A stretch of 64,000 bases of DNA from Euglena gracilis (lineage: Eukaryota > Euglenida > Euglenophyceae > Euglenales). Location: assembly GCA_039621445.1 (NCBI GenBank), contig CP154954.1:50571847-50635846 (forward strand), in the 5' to 3' direction. A model generated the notes under the pieces. It had not been told where the DNA came from. It saw only the letters and a program-made list of their open reading frames with translations, and made no database searches. A program made the position numbers and the translations under genes. The stretch's first letter is position 1. Each line of letters opens with the position of its first letter. This document shows positions 10,681 to 21,734 of this stretch, in pieces.

Positions 10681-11205
10681 GCATCTAGGCACCTGACTTT
10701 TAGGCTTTTGAATTTTTTTCTTTGCGCATAAATGGCGCGCCAAAATTCTTAACATGCAAATTTGGCCCCAAAGCTTGGCCCAGCCTGGCGCTCGGGGGGT
10801 TCCTGGCAACAGAGGAAATTCATCCCAGGTGGATGCTTTGGAAGATCCCAGACTACTCCAAAACAATCTTTTAATTTGTTCTGAGGTACAGCTGAATGTC
10901 TGTCCCCTTCCTCTTCCTTGGTTCAAGTAATTTCTTCTTTCAGGCATCTCACCCGGGTGTTGACCATCCCGCGCTGTGCCTCTGTGGTGGCTGCTCACCC
11001 CGCCCCCCCCCCCCCACTTCGCAGCCTGGCACAGAAGGATGCGCATCCCGGCCTGCTCCCTCCCCTCCGTGGCCGGCCTCGAAGGTGTCAGGGCTGAGGG
11101 CACTCCTATGCAGCTGGTCGGGGCGAAGGGCACGACCCAGGCTTCACTTGGCAGTGGTGTGCCGGCCACCCCCAGTCCAGTCTTCTCCTCCCAAGGCGTG
11201 CACGT

Positions 11206-11319
11206 GGACCAAGTGAATACGTCGAGGCAAAGCCGCCACAGCAACCCCAGGAGGACAAGCCGGACAAGCCGCGGGTGTGCCTCGACTACCTGAAGGGCCG
11301 CTGCGTGCGGCGGCAACCG
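11206..11319 (+). CDS. mbl-B exon: first CCCH finger, 5' half
   Basis: Reads KPPQQPQEDKPDKPRVCLDYLKGRCVRRQ. VCLDYLKGRC matches the first C-x7-C of muscleblind-type CCCH fingers. The remaining Cys and His are in the next exon (CRFPH). The intron ends are complementary (GCCCCCGCCTC here, GAGGCGGGGGC at the 3' side), but the exact splice bases are ambiguous, so spacing to the third Cys is four to eight residues depending on the border. The start codon was not found. Confidence 0.72.
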
Positions 11320-11962
11320 GCCCCCGCCTCGCTGCATTTGTTCCGACCCCCTGCTCCTGTCGCCATGGTTTCCGGCGCTTTGCAACGCAATTACGGCCCA
11401 AGGCCCAAACGTCGCTCGAGCTGGAGGGAAAGTGTTGCGGTCCAGCCGGCCAGCAGCCTTTTTGCAGCCCTGCATCCCCTTCCCTGCACTCCCATCGATG
11501 AATGTTAAAGGTCCTGAAGGGGCCACCATCCCCCCTGAACCCCCTGGCTTTCAAGCATCATCATTATATTTGGGTATGTTTTGAAACTCTTTCTGGGATT
11601 TTTCTGCTCAGTATTTTCCCCCGATGAACCCATTCCACCCAACAAGACTCCCCCGGGTCCTAAAAAATCTTTTGGGGGAGAGTCATTAAACAAATCTCTG
11701 ACCCATTCTCTTCCCACGTCGACGCCGCAGCAGCCGGAAAATCCATAAGAACCCGCAGACTTTGCATTTTGGTTCTTGTGCTTCTTTTCAGGGAGAAATG
11801 TCAAAGAGAACCTGTTGTCAGACACGAAACTCCGAAAGGCAATGCATTTTATGTTAAGGCTTGCAGTGACACCTGACCCGTATCCTCTGTGCAGCCGCTT
11901 AAAGACGGCCGGCAGGGTGAGGGATGCTTTGCCTTTCTTTCAATGGGCAGAGGCGGGGGCAG

Positions 11963-12112
11963 TCCCCCCGGTGCCGGTTCCCCCACCCGGACCTCTCGGA
12001 CTACCGGCAGCTGTCCGGGGCGGTGCAGGCCCAGGCCGGCCGGCAGGTGTGTGAGGTGTGGGCCATGACGGGGCAGTGCAAGTTCGGCGGGAAGTGCAGC
12101 AAACTGCACCCC
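11963..12112 (+). CDS. mbl-B exon: second CCCH finger
   Basis: Reads CRFPHPDLSDYRQLSGAVQAQ then VCEVWAMTGQCKFGGKCSKLHP. It gives the last Cys and His of finger 1 (C-x3-H) and a complete finger 2, C-x8-C-x5-C-x3-H. The 3' border leaves CACCCC before GGC-CAG, the +4 to +6 CAG rule. Joined to TAC at 12822 it gives KLHPYVISQP, in frame and identical in arrangement to mbl-C. This exon is uninterrupted here but split in mbl-C. Confidence 0.8.
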
Positions 12113-12821
12113 GGCCAGGGGGGCCCAAGCAATGAGGGCTGCCGATACCAGGGCACCAGATGAGCGTTCGCACAGGGTGAGGAGTCCGGACCATAGGTTC
12201 ATTACCCCCCCCCCCCTAGTCGTACGACCACCCCTCATTTACGACCACCCCCCGGTCACAGGTTGCAGGTCATGGGGGTGTTATGACCCCCCCCCCCGGT
12301 CACAGGTTGAAGGTTGCGAAAAATTTAACACCACCTTACCTATGACCGCCACCTCATTTACGACCACCCCCCGGTCACAGGTTGCAGGAACCCGGTCATA
12401 CGACTAGGGGGGGGGGGGGTTAACGCCTGCGGGACGTTCCACCCCTGGGGGGTGGGGGTTGGTGGGTTCTCAAGGGTGACTGGGCAGGCGGGTGCGGCCG
12501 CTGGACCCCAAGGGGTGGGGTGTGCCATGGTTCAGGGCACCTCAGCCAGGGCCGATATATTTTTCAATGATTGGCAGATTTTGGGTGGGTTTTTGGGTGC
12601 GTGGGTGGGTGGGTTTTGAATAAGGGTTGGTGGGTGGGTTGGGGTCCCCCCGCCCGGGTTGTTGAGAAAACACTCCAGAAAAAACTCATGGACCGCACCA
12701 CCCCCTCAGCCCTCCCTCTGGGCCGAGAGAGGGGGAGGTCCAAGAACAAACAACGTGGGGCTGGCTGTCAGAGCCCTCAGCCCTCCTCATCCCCCAACAA
12801 TGGCAGGGCCCCCCTGCCCCC
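12113..12821 (+). other. Nonconventional intron in mbl-B (CAG...CTG)
   Basis: Starts GGC-CAG and ends CTG-CCCCC, with no GT-AG. Excision yields LHP-YVISQP in frame, and mbl-C has the same borders (26168-26658). It contains an F1 element (12199-12418). The inverted repeat at the ends is degenerate. Confidence 0.7.
12199..12418. mobile_element. F1 element (class 2)
   Basis: C-run plus TAGTCGTACGACC at the left; GGTCATACGACTA plus G-run at the right. The internal GTCACAGGTTGCAGG modules are repeated. It lies inside an mbl-B intron. Confidence 0.8.
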
Positions 12822-12886
12822 TACGTCATCTCCCAACCTTCCCCGCCGGCATCCCCTCGACCCCTGGCCGTCTGGCCGCCTTTCAT
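12822..12886 (+). CDS. mbl-B exon: YVISQPSPP exon
   Basis: Reads YVISQPSPPASPRPLAVWPP. It is homologous to the exons at 429 and 26659. CTG plus five bases precedes the TAC codon. The end is uncertain because the frame stays open for some distance. Confidence 0.65.
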
Positions 12887-13318
12887 AGGCCCTCAGCCCC
12901 TCAGCAGAGACAAGTTTTTGGAAGTTGTGCTGAAACCTTCACCAGGTGCGGTCCAGGATGTGTGCAAATCTTTTTGTCCACCCTGACCTCCTTTGTAATT
13001 TCATTGCTCACCTTCCATTTTCAACAAAGCCCATTTTCAAATTTGTTGCCCGGAATCGTCACCCCTGTGAGGTTGCCGCCTTTCCCACAACAGCGAGGCC
13101 CATACTGATTGTTCATGCTGTGAAAATGTCACCTGAGGCTTACCCACTGAGTCATGTCCAAAATATTGTGGCATTCTTTAAAATTCACAAAATTTTCAGC
13201 GCGCTTTGCAAAAGCTTTGAAATGCATTGCCAGGAGGAGCGCATCTGCGGTTTGGTCGTCAAAAAATAGTTGATTGAATTTTTTGAAGTTAGAACATTCT
13301 GTAACACCCTGTGAGGTT

Positions 13319-13450
13319 TTCCCAGGGCGGTCCGCAAGGGATGTCCGTTTTTCTGCAAAGGACCACCTGTCATGGATCGCCCCGAAGAGGGCCTTGGGCC
13401 GGAGGGCCAGAGCGGGGCTCTGGCCGGAGGGTCAGAGCGGGGCTCGAATG
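13319..13450. repeat. F6 left-end fragment plus 24-bp tandem repeat
   Basis: CCAGGGCGGTCCGCAAGGGA matches the F6 left end. It is followed by two copies of a GGCCGGAGGGYCAGAGCGGGGCTC unit (13398-13445). No right end was found. Confidence 0.5.
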
Positions 13451-13725
13451 GGGTTTGAAAACGGGACAATAAAACTTTTTTTTGATGTTATGGCTGCTTT
13501 GGCAATGGTCCAAGGCGGTCTGAAATCAAAGTTGTTTGTGCGGCGACAAAAAAACTTTAACGGGCGCCATGGCACACCGGCTATCCGCGTGCCCCTAATT
13601 TTCGTGTTCCCCCCCGGGCACTGCACTCGCTGCTTTGTCATGTTGCAAGAGTGGGCTTGGCCTCGCATCACCCTGGCATTGTCATCCTGACACTGGTGAG
13701 AGTCCAACGTTGCCTGTGACGAGGT

Positions 13726-13855
13726 TTGCAGGTCGCCCCGGGGGGTGAGACGCGCCCGAACCCCCCGGCCGGGGAGGTTCCCGCCACCGGCACGGGAACC
13801 GCGGCGGGGCAGTCTCCGGTGGCCCACGCGCCTGCCGAGTGGTGGCCCCCCCGCC
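13726..13855 (+). CDS. mbl-B exon: Pro/Ala-rich linker
   Basis: Reads ETRPNPPAGEVPATGTGTAA then GQSPVAHAPAEWWPP. It aligns loosely with the PATDAGTAAAEAPA stretch of mbl-E. The proposed border (CCACG-CAG at the 5' side, CTG-TTTCC at the 3' side near 15318) joins it in frame to the next exon. The 5' edge is not defined. Confidence 0.5.
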
Positions 13856-14304
13856 ACGCAGGTGTTGATGCAGCCGGTCCCTCCCTCCCCAGGGGGGGGA
13901 GAGGGTAGCTGGAAGGGCTCCACTTTTGGGCAGGAAAAGGAGGTGCGCAGAGGAAGAGGGAGGGAGCTGGAGGTGCAAAAATAAGTCAAAATGGGGGGAA
14001 ATGACGCAGAAAAGTGCTGGAAGGGGCAAGTGTGGAGTCGAAATTCGTTGTTTTTTTGGATAATTGGCATTTTGGGGCATTTTAGCGGGTTCAATTTGTT
14101 GAACTCCAGGGCTGTACGGGAATTCCCACAAATAACAGGGGCCGGGGGGTCAACCATCCTGGTGGGTGGGGGGTCTGACCCCCCATCCACCCCTTCCCGT
14201 ATTTTCCGGGAACGCCGATTTTCCTTCGGCATCTTGAGCCTTGAGCGACGAAGGAGTTTTTCTTTGGGCGGTGCGACGGTGGGTGGGGTTAAAGTGTGTC
14301 CGCC

Positions 14305-14585
14305 CCCCGGGGGTGACTGACTGGTTTTTTATTTCCGGAGTGATTGACTGGTTTCTGGCGCCAGGACCCCCTGGGGGTGAGGTCGGTCAGGATTGGTGAA
14401 AGTGCCACCCAGCGCTGGAGGCAACGGGGAAAATTTTTCGGTTTTTGGGCCAAAATCCATTGGTTTTGAGTGGCCGAGTGGCCATAGTGACCGACCCCCC
14501 CTGGGGGGGGGGAGTGGGCAACTGGTTTTTGAAAAGTGACTGACTGATTTTTTGAAAGTTGAAAGTGGTCGGTAAGCAATGGTAT
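14305..14585. mobile_element. F3 element
   Basis: GGGTGACTGACTGG and GAGTGATTGACTGG modules, a GCCACCCAGCGCTGG core and a GGTCGGTAAGCAATGG right end, the complement of the CCATTGCTTA left end seen at 20708. It lies inside an mbl-B intron. Confidence 0.65.
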
Positions 14586-14709
14586 GGTCGACCCCCACCT
14601 CTCACATGCGGAGTTGACCACCCCATGCCACCACATTTTCCCGTACAGCGCTGCCAACCGCATTTTTCCAGTACCCAAAATGCCCTCTGTCCCATGGTTC
14701 ATTACACAC

Positions 14710-14943
14710 CAGGGGTTTTTTTAGTTGTGGACCCCCGGGGGGTGGGTGGGTGGGTCTGGCCGAGCCCCCCCCTCTCTCCCCGGGGGAGTGGGATATACTT
14801 TTCGGCGCTGAAAATTTTTGAAAAGGTGCTATTTTTGCAATTTTTCGCAATTTTTGAGTGGGTCCCCTGGGACCCCCCCCCCCCGGGGGCAGGGGGTGGG
14901 TGGGTGGGGGGGGGGAGACCCCCCGGTCTTTAAAAAACCCCTC
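14710..14943. mobile_element. F10 class 1 element, TSD TTACACAC
   Basis: Starts CAGGGGTTTTTTTAG and ends TAAAAAACCCCTC. It is flanked by exact 8-bp copies of TTACACAC (14702-14709 and 14944-14951). Inside is GGATATACTTTTCGGCGCTG. It gives the uninterrupted sequence for the F10 copy at 39342, which is broken by F9. Confidence 0.88.
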
Positions 14944-15325
14944 TTACACACACTCTGCGTCAATTGCATTTTCCCCGTATTTTTTTTTTCAAGTACAAGT
15001 GAGGGGGTGAAAGAGGCCCAGTTGGGCCCAGTTCCAGCCGAGGGTGGGTCAGCTGGGTCAGGTTTTGATATTCCAAATTTTTCTGAAGCTCATTTTGGTG
15101 AGATGTTGTTGATTTTTGCCACCCAATGCCCTCAAGTTGAGCAGAGGTTCCTGAGCATTTCTTTCTTTTTCAGCGTGCCAATTTTTTTTTTTTCATTGAA
15201 GGTCCTTTTCTGCCCACACCATGTCCCGGTTCATGCCCACGTTTTCCGGTGCTTAGACACCGGCGAGCGGTAGTTAATTAATGTGAGCGGTTTCTGATTT
15301 GTTTGTTTCCCCCCAAACTGTTTCC

Positions 15326-15524
15326 AGCACACCCCCACCCCTCCGTCCATCAACCCCTGGCCCCGCCCGGCCCATGTCATCCCGTTCCGCCTGCGTCCCA
15401 CTGCCGCCCCATTCAACCCCCGGGGCTCTGCCGGCGCCCCACAGGCCGACCAGCCCACCGCCTCGCAGCCCCCATTGAGCGACACCCCCGCCCAGCCAGC
15501 GTGGGCGGCGCTGGAGGCGGACCT
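15326..15524 (+). CDS. mbl-B exon: WPRPAH...LEADL exon
   Basis: Reads SINPWPRPAHVIPFRLRPTA, a Gly/Ala/Pro/Gln-rich stretch, then PAWAALEADL. The 5' border follows CTG plus five bases; the 3' border leaves GACCT before CTC-CAG. Joined to 15823 it gives LEADLRGRCRQA in frame. It is one continuous exon here and in mbl-A but is split in mbl-C. Confidence 0.75.
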
Positions 15525-15822
15525 CTCCAGCCCAGTTGCCTCCTCAGCCTCGCCAAGCCAGCCCAAGTGGTCGCCGACCCCCTCCCCCCCCCCCGTGTCT
15601 GTTTTGTGGCGATAATTTCACAGCATGGCTGAGCGGGCATTGTCCCATATGATTGTCAGCTGGTCAAGGATTGCGAAAGCCCCCAGTTGTTTTGTAACAG
15701 AGAACACTTCATTTAGACAGGTATTGTGGTGTTCACCACATCCCATGTTTGAACCAGACCAATGATATTGGAACAGCACGTGCTCAATGTGTCTCAACCA
15801 CAAGTTTTTCCTGCCTGAGAGA
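15525..15822 (+). other. Nonconventional intron in mbl-B (CAG...CTG)
   Basis: CTC-CAG at the 5' border and CTG-AGAGA at the 3' border. The position (after DL) matches the intron occupied by an F2 element in mbl-D. Excision is in frame. Confidence 0.7.
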
Positions 15823-15961
15823 CCGAGGCCGCTGCCGCCAAGCCCGCCACGCCCTCCGGGGCTGTTCCCTGCCCTCTCCCACTGACCCCGTCCCGTCCGC
15901 TGAACTGGAGGACCCCCCACCCCTGCTGGACATGCTGCGGGCCCTGAACGTCGCCCCATAA
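15823..15961 (+). CDS. mbl-B terminal exon
   Basis: Reads RGRCRQARHALRGCSLPS...AELEDPPPLLDMLRALNVAP then stop. Changes relative to mbl-A are mostly synonymous in this frame. LLDMLRALN is the conserved C-terminal motif of the A/B/C subfamily. Confidence 0.75.
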
Positions 15962-16839
15962 ATGCACGCTGTTTGATGAGAAGTCCAGAAGGAAGATGAG
16001 AAGTCCAAGGGACCGACATGGCAGAAGGGGTTTTTCCAGCAATTTGTCTGGCATGATGGAAAAAGTTCTTTTAGGATTTTTTTTGCATGTTGGTTTTTAA
16101 GGCATGCTAAGGTATTCTGACCAATATTTTTTGTAATAATTTGAACATTTTTTTTAAATTTTTTTCCTATTTGAAATAAGCGTGAACGGGACGACCCTGT
16201 TGCTTTCAACCAGTGTTTGTGCATCGTGCATGGTTCTTGCCACCCAGAACAAGCTGCATCATGGCTCGAGTGCCGGTCCCTTCAGGCAAGCCTCACGAAC
16301 CTGTGGTGTTTCCTTTCTCAGTTTGCCTCCCCATTCCACCTTTTTGTCCCAAGGCTGCCTTGATGGATTTCCCCATTAATACAGAAATGCAGACACAAGA
16401 GCTTCTTTCAGGTGGTGTAGCCCAAGTAGCGACAAAGGAAAATTCCTCACCTGCGTGCTTGCGCGTTCCCGTTGGGAAGTTGCTCATACCATTTGGCCTG
16501 CGTAACAAGTTGGCAAGTCCACTTGAGAAGTTGGTCATTCCCATTTCTTGGCCCAAAAAATTCAGAAAGGACCTTTCTTGAAAAGAATCCCAAAAACCTT
16601 CTGTCTTGGGGAAGTCCTCCTCAAAATGCAAAGTTTTTGTCAAATCCCTTTGGTTCTTGAGATTAGTTTTCCTGAAACCGACTCAAAAGCCACCCCCCCC
16701 CCCGACCGCTTTGTGACCGCCAGGAGTTCATTGGTTTTATTCATTGGCCTGGGCTATTGTGCTCCTGTTTGATGTGGAGGGTCAGGGCAGCGCTGGCCGG
16801 TGCATTGGGGGTTGGGGGAGGCTGTCGGTTCGTTGGGCC
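15962..16839. other. Region after mbl-B without recognised genes
   Basis: AT-rich DNA with poly-T tracts near 16080-16170. Several short open frames occur, none conserved elsewhere in the window. No named repeat family was identified. Confidence 0.4.
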
Positions 16840-16905
16840 GGCAGCGCGCGTTGGTTCCGCTGTAGCCTAAGCCGGTGGCTCCAACGCCGCACCCTTCATC
16901 CCGGC
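16840..16905 (+). CDS. Conserved island: RWFRCSLSRW exon candidate (upstream of mbl-C)
   Basis: Reads GSARWFRCSLSRWLQRR. It matches 7156-7215 almost base for base over about 45 bases while the flanks differ. It sits at the same order relative to mbl-C as the first copy does to mbl-B. Confidence 0.4.
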
Positions 16906-17892
16906 CGGCCCCCATGCATTGTGGCTTGCCTGGACCGTCAACAGGGATGACCTCCGCTGGATGACTGACGACTGCAGGGGAGGGGAGGGGGCACGAGGAC
17001 GCGGACAAAGGGATGGGGCAGTGGTGCGTCAGAACTGAGGTACTCCGTCGACGCTGGCAGTTGCACGCCACACAGAGTGAGGCGGAGTTGTCACAGAGGA
17101 GGGGGGGGATTTGTTTAGACTGATCTGTGTTGGCTTTTCTCTGCAACGTTGACATCAAAGGGCTGCAAAAAAATTTTCTGAGGAGTGCTATACATTAATG
17201 CTCAAGTGCGTGCCACTAAAACCGCGTTTGGGATGACCTGGTGTTTGCGGTTTGTGATTTGTATGGGCATCACAGGCATATGCATGCAGATACGTTCGCA
17301 ACGTCAGGTTTGGAGATGATGTTTTGCAGGGTTGGTGGGACAAATAAAGAAATCAGCTTCATCGGTTTTGGACACTTCACGCTTTATTGAGATATTCACG
17401 TTGGTCAAATGCACAAGAGGTGTTCAAGGATTCTTCATCTCAAATCTGTGGTATTGCTATTTTTGAACCTTTTCCAACCTCAAGTTTTTTGGCTGTTTTT
17501 CGGCAAAAATTCAGTTGTTAATCCCCCCCCCTGGATGGGACTTCGGGCAAAAAAACTAGCACCCCGGGGGGCAGGGTATTGAATGAGAGGGGTTCTCGGA
17601 CCCCCCCTCCCCCTGGGCCCTCGCTCCGAAGGAGGGGTCTGACCCCCCCCCCCCCGCAAAACCACCACTCACTCCTGCCCTGGGGGTGGGGGTTTACCCG
17701 TATCCAGGATGGTTTTTCTACTAATGACAGCTTACATCTTGTCCCAATCCGACATTGGCAATCATAACAAAGAAATAGGTCCCTTGGATTTCAGTGCGGG
17801 GGAGGTGGAAGAACTGCACAGGCCTCTGTGACATTTGTGTTGTTGGGGGGTGTTGTTGGGGGGTGCATTAACGAAGTCGGACCCTCAGTGGG

Positions 17893-17894
<2 letters not shown>

Positions 17895-17972
<78 letters not shown>

Positions 17973-17983
17973 TATTATTATTA

Positions 17984-18027
<44 letters not shown>

Positions 18028-18075
18028 TTATTATTATTATTATTATATTATTATTATTATTATATTATAATCATT
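17895..18075. repeat. ATG/ATT trinucleotide microsatellite
   Basis: About fifteen GAT units are followed by a long TTA/ATT tract. Poly-Asp, poly-Met and poly-Ile frames here are artefacts. Confidence 0.95.
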
Positions 18076-18149
18076 TGGGGATTGGGTTTTATTGGAATCC
18101 ATTCCCGGAATTTGTCCCCATACATCTGTTTGACAGTTCCCCCATTGAA

Positions 18150-18545
18150 GCCCAGGCTGGCAGGGGGTATTTTTTAAGGCGCCTTAAAACACCTTTTAAA
18201 AAAAGTGCCTTAAAAGTTTTGGGGGTCCGGGGGCCCCGACTGGAATTCCTCCAGCGCTGGCTCCGAGGAGGAACTGATTTTAGTGCATTTTTGGCTGGTT
18301 TTGTTCCAAAAAAATCCCAAAGCTGGCCAAAAATGGGCATTTTTTTGGCCAGTTCTGGGGGTCTTACAAATCACTGGAATTTTTTTCCCCACAAGCTAGC
18401 CCAGCCAACAGACCCCCCCGATGAGGACTCAGGTTGAAGATTCACTGCGTTATCTGGCTACAGGCTTCTCCTCAAGGGTTCGCAGTACCCCCCCGGGGGG
18501 GGGGCTGGACTGCATAATCCAAATTTGGCTTGTGGAAATCCTAGT
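18150..18545. repeat. Degenerate F2-like fragment
   Basis: Contains CTCCAGCGCTGG, CCAAATTTGGCTTGTGG and ACAGGCTTCTCCTCAAGGGTTCGCAGTACCC-like pieces resembling F2, but rearranged and without clean ends. No duplication was found. Confidence 0.4.
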
Positions 18546-19290
18546 CGACAGTCCCATGAATTCCAACCGAAGGAACAATGCCGCTGCACCGGAGGCCGCA
18601 TTCGGCCGTTCTTTCCTCCGAGGCCGGCCAAATCCGCCTCGGCCCCCTCTTGCCGCTCGTCCCTCCGCTCATCCAACCATCAGAGAGGAGGTTCGTCTTG
18701 CAGCGCACACCAGCAAACGAGTCTTTTGACGCCAACCTGCCGTGCCTGTGTGCGCCATAGCCCACTTTCTTTCCTGGTGGCTGCTTCTATCTTGGAAGAT
18801 TGCTTCCATCCAGCCAGCCCTGCCAACCAGCACCCCTTTTTGACCTTCAACCAGCAGCTCCCAGCCAGGCCTCCCTCTGAGGATTGAACCGAAAATTGAA
18901 ATGGGGGTCAAAATGACCCAAAGTAATTTTTTTGGTTAATATTTGCAACCCAGCTGGATTCATGCTTGTTTTGGTGCGTTTCAATTCGCAGATTCAGAGC
19001 ATTCCTGCCAAAAATGAATGTTCCACTTCATGCACACAGTGCACGCAGTGCTCACCAGGCTGTTTTTTTTTTTCAGGTGGTGCCGACCCCACCCCGGAGG
19101 GGGGGGGGGTGCCTGCCTGGGCAGGCACTCCAAGGCACAAACTTCCGACCGAGCCCGCGATTCACACGGCCGCATACCCAGTGGTGGGCTGGCAATGGAG
19201 TGGTTTGCCCTCTCTGGTTGCGCCTTCCCTTCCGCAGCTGTGTGGCTGCCCACCCCCCCCCCTCCGAGCCCGGAGCGACCCTTTCTCTTT

Positions 19291-19380
19291 CCCACACCCT
19301 TGGCGTTGCCGAGTGGCGCTGAGCATCCCTGCTGGGCTACGGCCGCGGCTGTGGCTCTCCGGCAGGGATGCCGCGGTTTC
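19291..19380 (+). CDS. Conserved island: PTPLALPSGAE exon candidate (upstream of mbl-C)
   Basis: Reads PTPLALPSGAEHPCWATAAA. It is homologous to 8484 and 43945 with third-position differences. The borders are not determined. Confidence 0.45.
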
Positions 19381-20269
19381 GTTCCCCCCACTGGAGCCCT
19401 GTGGGCGTTGACCCCGTTCATGCCCTCAACCCACCTTTGCTGGACCTTGCTGGCCGCCGGCCTGCAAGAGGCACAGAGGCATGTGTGAGCCCCTACGCGG
19501 CCAGACTGAATTCTAAGGCGGACCTCCCCCCAGGCAGGCGGGAGAATCAGCAAGGTCCGAATTCCGCTCGGGGAAGTGCTGAATGGCAAGGAATGCCCGT
19601 GCCATTTGGCATTTGGCCCAGGCACTTTTCACCGGGCTACAATTTTTGACCGGGCATATGGACCCGCCCCAAGGATGGAATTCGGCCTGTCTGCGGCTGG
19701 CAGCAGGGTGTGCCAGCTACGTCCACCCCACGATGGTGACAACAATTGGGACCGCAGCGCATGCTTTCCTCGGCCCTTCTTTTGCCTGCCCTGCATTTTT
19801 TTGCGGCTGGAGCCAAGACATAATTTGCAATTATCCATGAACCAGAATCTTGAAAATTTGCTTTTTTTGAATGAAACTTCTGGGAAACTGTGCATTTTTG
19901 CATTTTTTTTGCGTATTTTGACCTCCCAATCTTTGCAAGGATTTATTTCAGGGCGATCGCATGGGGATTGCCCTTTTACCAGAATCTCCAGGTCTCCTGA
20001 AGTTGCATCATTTTTTCAAATGAATTCTGCCATTTCAGTTGCATAATGAATCATAAGCTCATGCAACTGGGCAAAACGACTGTGCCAACATGCGTGGCAT
20101 ACTGGCAGACAACGTGCTTTGCCAGTTCGAGCATGTGTTGCCGTGATTAGATTTTTTCTTTCAAAATTTTGGTAAAAGTGGCATCATTGGCAACATCATT
20201 GTTGGTAAAAAAAATCATCATCATATTTGAAAAGGGTCATTTGGGAGTAAAGATACCTTTACATGCCCT

Positions 20270-20695
20270 CCCCCCCCCCTTGTCGTACGACCACCCCACT
20301 ATAGCGACCCCCCCCTGGTTGCAGATTGCAGGTTAGGGGGTCTAACGACCCCCCCCCCCGGTCGCAGGTTGCAGGTCAGGACCAAAAAGAGAGGCTGGTT
20401 TTTTTGAGGTTGCATGAAGATGCATCCATGTTTGCCGCTTTTTCCAGCCATTTTCTATGTCCCCGCTGCCGGTGTCAGGGCAACTTCCCTCCCATATTCT
20501 CATGCTGCTTGCTTTGCTGTTGCTGTGCGCAGCACCCATGACGGTAGTTCGGGTCCCCTTTGGTATCGGTCAATGCTGTGAACAACGACCACCCCCCGGT
20601 TGCAGGTTGCAGGTTAGGGCGGGTCTAATGACCCCCCCCCCCCCGGTCGCAGGTTGCAGGTACCCGGTCGTACGACAAGGGGGGGGTAATTTTAA
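20270..20695. mobile_element. F1-type element (divergent)
   Basis: C-run plus TTGTCGTACGACCACCCC at the left; GGTCGTACGACAA plus G-run at the right. Internal GGTCGCAGGTTGCAGG modules are present, with unrelated sequence (about 20380-20580) in the middle, perhaps a further insertion. Confidence 0.65.
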
Positions 20696-20704
20696 TTTAG
20701 AAAC

Positions 20705-20975
20705 CAGACCATTGCTTAACACCTGTCCCACCCCCCCCCCCCGGGGTGACTGACTGGTTTTTTCGGAGTGACTGACTGGTTTTTTGGCCGTGACCCCCCT
20801 GGGGGGGGGGGATGGGGTAGGCCCGAAATCACCCAAAAGTGGCTGAGTGGCCAACCGGCGCCGAAGGCGCTGGAGAAAATTTTGGCCAAAAATGGCCTTG
20901 AAAGGTCAAAAAGGAACTGGTTTTCCTGAGTGGCCGACCCCCCGGGAGGGGGGGGGGTAAAGTGACTGATTGGCT
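20705..20975. mobile_element. F3 element, uninterrupted left end
   Basis: The left end reads CCATTGCTTAACACCTGTCCC, followed by GTGACTGACTGGTTTTTT modules. This uninterrupted end is the reference for the F17 insertion at 63475, where the same end is split at TA. Confidence 0.7.
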
Positions 20976-21111
20976 TGGCACAATTGTGAAAAGCAACCAT
21001 TTTAATGGTTGATGTGCGCATTTGCGCACACCAACCGCCCAAACATACCAGCAGCATTCAACAAAGGGGGTCCAATACCACATGAGTACAAGGGAGGTAA
21101 TATTAGTGTTG

Positions 21112-21260
21112 TTACCAGGGGGTTTTTTTAGTCGCGGACCCCCGGGGGGGGAGGGGGGGGGTAGGGTGGGTGGGTCCGGCCGAGCCCCCCGGAGGGGGGT
21201 GGGATATACTTTTCGGCGCCGAAAAAGTGCTATTTTAGCACTTTTCGCGATTTTTCGGTC
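21112..21260. mobile_element. F10 fragment, left end only
   Basis: CAGGGGGTTTTTTTAGTCG, GGGTCCGGCCGAGCCCC and GGATATACTTTTCGGCGCC match F10. The right end is missing. Confidence 0.6.
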
Positions 21261-21734
21261 ATTTTGTGTGGGTGCCACGGAGCCTTAAACATCAGTGGGG
21301 CATGCCTTAAACCTCAGTGGGGCATTGATGTACAACTTGCCACTGAACTCAACTAGTAATCGGTAGCAGTCTTCCTGTGTTTTGCATCCCCTCATCAACC
21401 CCAGTGGCAGAATTCTCGAACACTCCATTCTTTATGTGGCATGTGCATTTCCGCTCCTTTTTGAAACCAACTTCAAAAACCTCCACAACGTGCCGCAAAA
21501 CTTCAGAAAGCAAGAGGGCTGGACCTGCCACCCCACCTCCAGAGCACCATCTGGCGGTGGCAGTATTCACACAGGGAATGGGGGGTGGCGGTTCCGGGGT
21601 TTTGGTGTTTTTGTCGGTCTTTTTTTCATTCTGGGGGGATAGGTCCGGGGTTTTTCGTGTCATTCCGACTCCAAACAATCAGCAAAAAAAGTAGTTCCCA
21701 GGATCCCCAAAACAAAAACCGCTCGTACTCCCCC

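Larger units (their letters stand above)
10690..16000 (+). other. mbl-B gene: muscleblind-like CCCH zinc-finger protein
   Basis: Six exons are supported by mbl-C, mbl-A or both. In order they are: first-finger half (KPRVCLDYLKGRC), second-finger exon (CRFPHPDL...CEVWAMTGQCKFGGKCSKLHP), YVISQPSPP, Pro/Ala-rich linker, INPWPRPAHV...LEADL, and the terminal exon ending LLDMLRALNVAP-stop. LKGRC followed by a C-R-F-x-H-P finger resembles muscleblind tandem fingers, which bind YGCY-type RNA; that role is inferred from family resemblance. The 5' end is not resolved; upstream islands at 7.2 and 8.5 kb may belong to it. Confidence 0.7.

Noticed and set aside
10663-11529. 288-aa minus-strand ORF
   Set aside because: Antisense to the mbl-B finger exon; GC-rich exons leave several frames open.
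17828-18177. Poly-Asp, poly-Met and poly-Ile ORFs
   Set aside because: Translations of the GAT/TTA microsatellite.
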